10,659 nt of DNA from Tidjanibacter sp. (GTDB lineage Bacteria; Bacteroidota; Bacteroidia; Bacteroidales; Rikenellaceae): contig JAGBVY010000163.1 of the NCBI GenBank assembly GCA_017630115.1, positions 1 through 10,659 on the forward strand, given 5' to 3'. Shown here piece by piece: positions 7,701 to 10,659 of the stretch. Each line of letters opens with the position of its first letter. Position 1 is the first letter of the stretch. The notes under the pieces were generated by a model. That model ran no database searches, had not been told where the DNA came from, and worked only from the letters and a program-made list of their open reading frames with translations. The position numbers were made by a program, and so were the translations under genes.

Positions 7701-9300
7701 GGTTGAGCAGCAGGTTGTATTCGGGAGCCTCCTCTGGGTTGAGTAAGGCCGAGCCTTCCAGTGTAAACCTCAGGTTGGGGTCTAAGGAGTTTGCTGTGGC
7801 CTGCACCGCCCCCTGCGAGAGTGAGGTTTGCAGGGCAATGTCGGCAAACTCATACTCCTTCCAGCCCAGACGCTGCACCATTGCCGCAATGTCGCCCTCA
7901 ATCCTCTGCTCTTTGACTACGATGTAGCCCTGAGCCTCGATGTCGGTCTGGCCGAGTTGTTCTACGGAGGCAAGTCTGCCCAGAGCGATGTCGTTGCCGC
8001 TCAGGTAGCCCTCAAAGGCTATGTTGCCGCCGGCGTAGTTGAGTAGTCCGTCAATCTCCACGTCGCCGAGGTTGGTTGCTACGAGTGCATCGGCATCCAC
8101 CACATTGGGGCTAAGTTTGACAATGCCGTCGAGTGCCAAAGTGTCGAACTTCGAGCTCCACGCCTCCACCTCGGTAGGCAGGGGCTTGTGGAGTATGCGT
8201 TGGTAGATTTGCGATAGCTTATTGGGTGTTGTGCCGAGGTCCACATCCACCTCGGCGGTGAGAATTTCGGGGTGGAGGAGTTGTTTTACCTCGCCAATTA
8301 CGGCCACCTCGGAGTCGTAGAGGCGGGCTGCTATGTCGGCCGAAAAGTCGCACACCGTGCCGTCGAATACGCCATTGATGCGCTCGCCGTAGATGCCCAG
8401 ATTGCCAAATACATCGACAAAACGACCTGCCGACTCGGCTTCGAGCGTCGAGCTACGAGTTTCCAGACGGAGGGTTACTTTGTCGCAAAAGTCGGAATAG
8501 GATTTCCAGTTGGGGCCTTCGATTATCAGGTAGGGGAGTTGGAGGTGGGTCTTTCCAGAGTGGAGGTCGATGTCACGGAAGTCGAGCAGAGCCACACCTA
8601 CGGTCAGAGAGCCGAGCGAGCTGTTCTCCAATGATGCGCCCGAGCGGTCGATGGCGTTGAGGTTGCTGATGTCGGAGAGCGTTACCACCGGCCCATCCAC
8701 CTCTATCGCACCGAAATGTGCCGAGCTTATAGCAAGGTCCATATTGGAGTAGTCTATTACCCCGTCGGGGGTTTGTCCTGCCAGATGATAGTCGTAGAGC
8801 CTGTAACACATATTCTCCACCTTGGCGCCCTCAATTCTGAATGGTGCAGAGCTCGATGTTGTGTCGGCGGGGAAGTGGCTCTCAATTTGCAAAATGAGCT
8901 GGTCGATGTTGGTTGCGCCGAGCGAGTCGGTTTTCATATCGAGCAGCACATCTTTGGCCTCGACATTTTTAGGCACGAAAGAGCCCTCGGAGAGAAGTGC
9001 CTTGCGGTCGATGGTAGCGGAGGCTTTGGCCACCCAGAGGAGGGTGTCGCCTTGGAGGTCTTCGACATAGATACCCTCGGCGGAGAGCCTTGTGAGTCTT
9101 TCGATAGAGATGTTGTCTATGGCGATGTGGGTGTTGGTTGTGGTGCTGAGCCACTCGACAGCTTTGCGAGCCACAAACGACTGAGTGCGAGGCAACGAAA
9201 GTGCGAGTGCGAGGGTCAAAAAGAGCAAAATGATGGCTAAAACCACACCCGCGAGAGTGTGAAGTATGGTGATTGCCAAATTTTTTGTAACTTTGCTCAT
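4744..9300 (-). CDS. tamB: Translocation and assembly module protein TamB (DUF490)
   Basis: A 1518-residue protein, typical in length and shape for TamB of Bacteroidota. A single N-terminal membrane anchor (~9-35, Leu/Ala/Ile-rich) is followed by a very long beta-repetitive AsmA-like periplasmic region, where segments such as AEGIYVEDLQGDTLLWVAKA and many short alternating strands suggest a beta-taco groove. The C-terminal DUF490/TamB domain (~1100-1490) includes DADIDVGATYKLKTSLAPLL, LTGSLSKVDVSFDINVP and EYQSILSSYFSS. It ends with the strand GVGLYYKRSFNHFGDLW and a Lys/Ser/Asp/Glu-rich tail of about 29 residues. Studies of Proteobacterial TamB link it to outer-membrane protein insertion (with TamA) and to phospholipid transfer across the periplasm. 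No TamA/BamA partner is in the window. It is divergent from tsaD and heads the operon continuing into exbB. Confidence 0.95.
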   Translation of the reverse strand: MSKVTKNLAITILHTLAGVVLAIILLFLTLALALSLPRTQSFVARKAVEWLSTTTNTHIAIDNISIERLTRLSAEGIYVEDLQGDTLLWVAKASATIDRKALLSEGSFVPKNVEAKDVLLDMKTDSLGATNIDQLILQIESHFPADTTSSSAPFRIEGAKVENMCYRLYDYHLAGQTPDGVIDYSNMDLAISSAHFGAIEVDGPVVTLSDISNLNAIDRSGASLENSSLGSLTVGVALLDFRDIDLHSGKTHLQLPYLIIEGPNWKSYSDFCDKVTLRLETRSSTLEAESAGRFVDVFGNLGIYGERINGVFDGTVCDFSADIAARLYDSEVAVIGEVKQLLHPEILTAEVDVDLGTTPNKLSQIYQRILHKPLPTEVEAWSSKFDTLALDGIVKLSPNVVDADALVATNLGDVEIDGLLNYAGGNIAFEGYLSGNDIALGRLASVEQLGQTDIEAQGYIVVKEQRIEGDIAAMVQRLGWKEYEFADIALQTSLSQGAVQATANSLDPNLRFTLEGSALLNPEEAPEYNLLLNLERANLSALGLTNNEDSNSWLTANLEANLEGQKLDDMNGRAMINDLVYVSKTDTLSTELINISLSSAAGAKSFSLYSPIADVEYHSNASYEAVAQFFTHTIPSKLPLALRSKAPQEAQKEPTPSLGGRLYAADDYSAISINIKEGEELASALIHGSNLAPDSSLSLEFAPSAGEFTLMLDSEYVVVDDVVVSQFHLDADGTAERIRLGGECEELLAMGLSVPEVSVEASCANGEMVDLALYFSNSDAALSGRLNVAANLVHDTEGRIVAHASVDDSYLLSPSERWDIGANKLEYSANGLAIDNFHISNNAGGLYVNGDVSNNSTTPLTLSLNNIALGEWLAVTGVAKGVDGTIDGLLKLHSLTSEPYGEGAIVFSSLSAGGIDIDPMGIDVEIPQGSSRLNVELSNTNLDSTLMVGDIDYQTGDYNSDITIGQIDLSLIDPLLAGIVSQTKGLSQVDMRLSGSRGSLDVDGSLRVSDFATQVDFTGAQYKAESVEVVFDNNRGTISPFRVADNENGWAEAEGYINFEKLDNIDFGFSLVPHNLVAIDLDANQSTPFYGKVYASGGLRLLSKNGTTEISGAVSTGSGSVFNIPLQGNNDFAGADFVTFVNRSEVVEEENSVVAQKRYELSNPNKNNSKGNLTMDVMLGVDTDTQLRLLIDPATDNIIEARGVADLGITLDSRKKDLAIRGDYQISEGVYNFNFQNLITKQFTINSGSFLRWNGDPLDADIDVGATYKLKTSLAPLLGAESSASRASTPVECIVNLTGSLSKVDVSFDINVPTANTEYQSILSSYFSSQEMMATQFVYLLALGNFYSDSTGPSTTAGTAGTAIGLDFLASQVSRLVSNDAYKFNLKYKAIDDTSSSYSIDFQTEIIDDRLLLELEANVDTGDYYQSMGGETNQLSGGGAITLLLDGSGDFYLKGFSRTIDRFDENQGLQENGVGLYYKRSFNHFGDLWRKKKSSKRDDSKKSDNFASEPEESAAKSR

Positions 9301-9321
9301 TGTTGAGGGTGTTTTAACCTA

Positions 9322-9353
9322 CAATTTTACGAAAATTATTGACGAAAAACAAA
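9322..9353 (-). promoter_or_regulatory. Candidate promoter for tamB within the divergent tamB/tsaD spacer
   Basis: On the minus strand TTTG (9353-9350) is followed after 20 bp by TAAAATTG (9329-9322), one mismatch from the TAnnTTTG -7 consensus. The -7 box lies 21 bp from the tamB ATG. The spacing fits the Bacteroides -33/-7 pattern. The -33 box lies directly against the tsaD start codon, so the two genes would compete for this short spacer. I see no equally good box for tsaD. Confidence 0.4.
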
Positions 9354-9354
9354 T

Positions 9355-10380
9355 ATGGAAGCTACAATTTTAGGTATCGAATCGTCGTGTGACGACACCT
9401 CGGCTGCGGTGTTGCGTGGCACAACGATGTTGTCGAATGTCATTGCCTCGCAGGCTGTTCACGTCAAGTATGGCGGTGTTATCCCCGAACTAGCCTCGCG
9501 CGCCCATCAGCAAAACATTGTACCAGTGATAGATACGGCTTTGAAGGAGGCGGGCATTACGGCCGACGAGTTGGATGCAATTGCTTTTACTCGTGGTCCG
9601 GGTTTGCTTGGCTCGTTGCTTGTGGGAGTGTCGTTCACTAAGGGATTGTCGCTTGCAAAAAACATTCCTATGGTTGAGGTCAATCATCTGCAAGGCCACA
9701 TCCTTTCGCACCTTATTGACCTTCCGGGCGAGAGGTTGCCACATCCTGAGTTTCCATTTTTGTGTTTGCTTGTTTCGGGCGGCCACACTCAGTTGGTTAA
9801 GGTGGTGTCGCCTTTGGAGTTTGAGATTGTGGGCACTACCATCGACGACGCTGCGGGCGAGGCTTTCGACAAGTGTGCCAAGGTTATGGGCTTGCCCTAT
9901 CCGGGTGGTCCTGTTATAGATAGGTTGGCCCACGAGGGCAACCCCGAGAGGTTTAAGTTTGCCAAACCTTCGGTGGATGGTTTCGATTATAGTTTCAGCG
10001 GCTTGAAGACCTCGTTTTTGTACTTTCTGAGGGATAGGATGGAGGAGAATCCCCAGTTTATTGAGGAGAATAAGGCCGACTTGTGCGCTTCGTTGCAGAA
10101 GACCATCATCGATATTTTGTTGAAGAAACTCGTCAAGGCCTCCAAGGCTCTCGATATTAAGGAGATAGCTATTGCGGGTGGTGTGTCGGCCAACTCTGGA
10201 CTGAGGGAGGCTATCGAGGCTGAGGGTCGCCGCCGCCATTGGCGCACCTACCTGCCACCGTTGAAGTTCACCACCGACAATGCCGCTATGATTGCTGTTG
10301 CGGGCTACTACCGCTACCTCAATGGCGAGGAGAGCAGTTTGGATGTAGCGCCTGTGGCGAGGCTCGAAGAGTTGTTATAA
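9355..10380 (+). CDS. tsaD: tRNA N6-adenosine threonylcarbamoyltransferase TsaD
   Basis: 341 residues, normal full length. TsaD transfers the threonylcarbamoyl group from TC-AMP to A37 of ANN-decoding tRNAs, working with TsaB, TsaC and TsaE in the cytoplasm. Family motifs are all present: the ASKHA-fold start GIESSCDDTSAAVL (7-20), the metal-binding HLQGH (H111, H115), the SGGHTQL loop (141-147), DDAAGEAFDKCAKVMGLPYPGG (164-185), the FSGLKT motif (214-219), AGGVSANSGLR (274-284) and the third metal ligand D308 in FTTDNAAMIA. The start at 9355 gives the conserved N-terminus a few residues before GIESS. It is transcribed divergently from tamB, a pairing I recall as common in Bacteroidota, and is followed at once by a terminator. 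No other t6A genes are in the window. Confidence 0.98.
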   Translation: MEATILGIESSCDDTSAAVLRGTTMLSNVIASQAVHVKYGGVIPELASRAHQQNIVPVIDTALKEAGITADELDAIAFTRGPGLLGSLLVGVSFTKGLSLAKNIPMVEVNHLQGHILSHLIDLPGERLPHPEFPFLCLLVSGGHTQLVKVVSPLEFEIVGTTIDDAAGEAFDKCAKVMGLPYPGGPVIDRLAHEGNPERFKFAKPSVDGFDYSFSGLKTSFLYFLRDRMEENPQFIEENKADLCASLQKTIIDILLKKLVKASKALDIKEIAIAGGVSANSGLREAIEAEGRRRHWRTYLPPLKFTTDNAAMIAVAGYYRYLNGEESSLDVAPVARLEELL

Positions 10381-10409
10381 AAAAAAGCACCGTGCAAGGT
10401 GCTTTTTTT
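10381..10409 (+). terminator. Rho-independent terminator of tsaD
   Basis: Perfect complementary arms aaaaaagcacc (10381-10391) and ggtgctttttt (10398-10408) enclose a 6-base loop and run into a T-tract. The hairpin begins on the base after the tsaD stop codon. Confidence 0.9.
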
Positions 10410-10452
10410 ATGTCAACCGCCAACCGCCTAATTACCTAAGCCCCAAAAAGAA

Positions 10453-10485
10453 AAAGGCTCGGGGAATTCCCGAGCCTTTCTTTTT
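10453..10485. terminator. Second hairpin terminator, probably bidirectional
   Basis: Perfect 11-bp arms aaaggctcggg (10453-10463) and cccgagccttt (10469-10479) enclose a 5-base loop. A-rich sequence (aaaaagaa) lies on the left and T-rich sequence (ctttttat) on the right, so U-tracts form in both directions. It lies about 45 bp after the tsaD terminator and may also end a convergent transcript entering from beyond the window. Confidence 0.8.
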
Positions 10486-10495
10486 ATGCTAACTC

Positions 10496-10632
10496 CTTAG
10501 GGGAGTGGAGTAGACTGCTGAGAGTACTGAGAGTACTGAGAGTACTGGGAGTACTGGGAAGTCCCAGTGAACCTAGTAATCCCAGTAACCCCAGTGAACC
10601 CAGTATTCTCAGTTGCCCTTAAATCCCCTAAG
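10496..10632. repeat. Outer inverted repeat enclosing the 9-bp-period array
   Basis: CTTAGGGGA at 10496-10504 and TCCCCTAAG at 10624-10632 are exact reverse complements. They bracket the laddered repeats at 10517-10613, so the whole stretch may fold as one long imperfect hairpin or cruciform. A 9-base match alone is weak evidence; its position around the inner symmetric array is what makes it notable. Confidence 0.5.
10517..10613. repeat. 9-bp-period direct repeats arranged as an inverted pair (laddered hairpin)
   Basis: The left arm has hexamers every 9 bp (GCTGAG 10517, ACTGAG 10526, ACTGAG 10535, ACTGGG 10544, ACTGGG 10553), separated by an invariant AGT. A 4-base centre (10559-10562) follows. 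The right arm has complementary hexamers, also every 9 bp (CCCAGT 10563, CCTAGT 10572, CCCAGT 10581, 10590 and 10599, CTCAGT 10608), separated by variable GAA, AAT, AAC, GAA and ATT. Folded, this gives about five 6-bp stems joined by 3x3 internal loops. The innermost stem is perfect, the next has one G-T wobble, and the outer ones have an A-C mismatch or similar. No open frame with a start codon explains it. The function is unknown; a dispersed intergenic repeat family is the simplest reading. Confidence 0.85.
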
Positions 10633-10646
10633 ACCCCTAACGCCCC
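10616..10646 (-). other. G-quadruplex motif with TTAGGGG units
   Basis: On the plus strand four C-runs (10616-10618, 10625-10628, 10634-10637, 10643-10646) are separated by 6, 5 and 5 bases. The minus strand therefore fits the standard G3+N1-7 quadruplex pattern, with TTAGGGG in three of the four units. The run spacing is 9 bp and continues the periodicity of the neighbouring right arm. Confidence 0.75.
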
Positions 10647-10659
10647 TAACGAAAAAGGC

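Noticed and set aside
9490..10239. A 249-codon minus-strand frame
   Set aside because: It is fully antisense to tsaD, which has all its catalytic motifs intact.
10239..10439. A 66-codon plus-strand frame running past the tsaD stop
   Set aside because: It overlaps tsaD in another frame and reads through the tsaD terminator hairpin; nothing supports translation.
10517..10613. CRISPR array
   Set aside because: Repeats are 6 bp with 3-bp spacers and the array is inverted about its centre; CRISPR repeats and spacers are each over 20 bp and directly repeated.
10518..10622. The 9-bp repeats read in one frame as LRV and PSx tripeptide repeats
   Set aside because: The period is a multiple of three, so a repetitive frame is open by construction. 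There is no in-frame ATG, GTG or TTG start in a plausible place, and the inverted symmetry is better explained at the nucleic-acid level.

Overview
The window looks like chromosomal DNA from a member of the Bacteroidota, most likely Bacteroidales. The evidence is the gene set (a long single-membrane-anchor TamB next to a divergent tsaD, a small DUF1573 lipoprotein-like export protein, an ExbB-ExbD-TonB set) and A-rich leaders with a TAnnTTTG-type -7 box instead of an E. coli-style -10. Base composition is moderate, and an Alistipes/Rikenellaceae-like source is possible, but I cannot prove it from this window.

Layout, left to right. Positions 1-2076 (minus strand) hold the 5' 692 codons of a biotin-dependent carboxyltransferase subunit of the oxaloacetate decarboxylase alpha / pyruvate carboxylase B type. 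Its 3' end lies beyond the window. Unusually, it carries two biotinyl domains in tandem, each with its own AMKMEN biotinylation site. It has its own candidate promoter (2143-2150). A Rho-independent terminator (2271-2305) separates it from an upstream minus-strand run of five genes: tamB (9300-4744), exbB, exbD, a TonB-type energy transducer and a DUF1573 protein. The last four are spaced by 12-30 bp. A 65-bp gap separates tamB from exbB. The run therefore looks like one envelope operon: a periplasm-spanning lipid-transfer/assembly protein followed by a proton-motive-force motor and its transducer.

A 54-bp divergent intergenic region separates tamB from tsaD (9355-10380, plus strand), the catalytic subunit of the tRNA t6A37 machinery. 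tsaD is followed by two stacked hairpin terminators (10381-10409 and 10453-10485).

The last 170 bp (10491-10659) contain no gene. They hold a highly ordered 9-bp-period repeat structure. Six-base blocks ACTGRG separated by AGT on the left are mirrored by complementary CCCAGT blocks on the right, forming a laddered hairpin. The C-rich right arm continues with the same 9-bp spacing into four C-runs, giving a canonical G-quadruplex motif on the minus strand with telomere-like TTAGGGG units. This repeat and the duplicated biotinyl domain are the two most unusual things in the window. The rest is mostly conserved housekeeping and envelope gene content.
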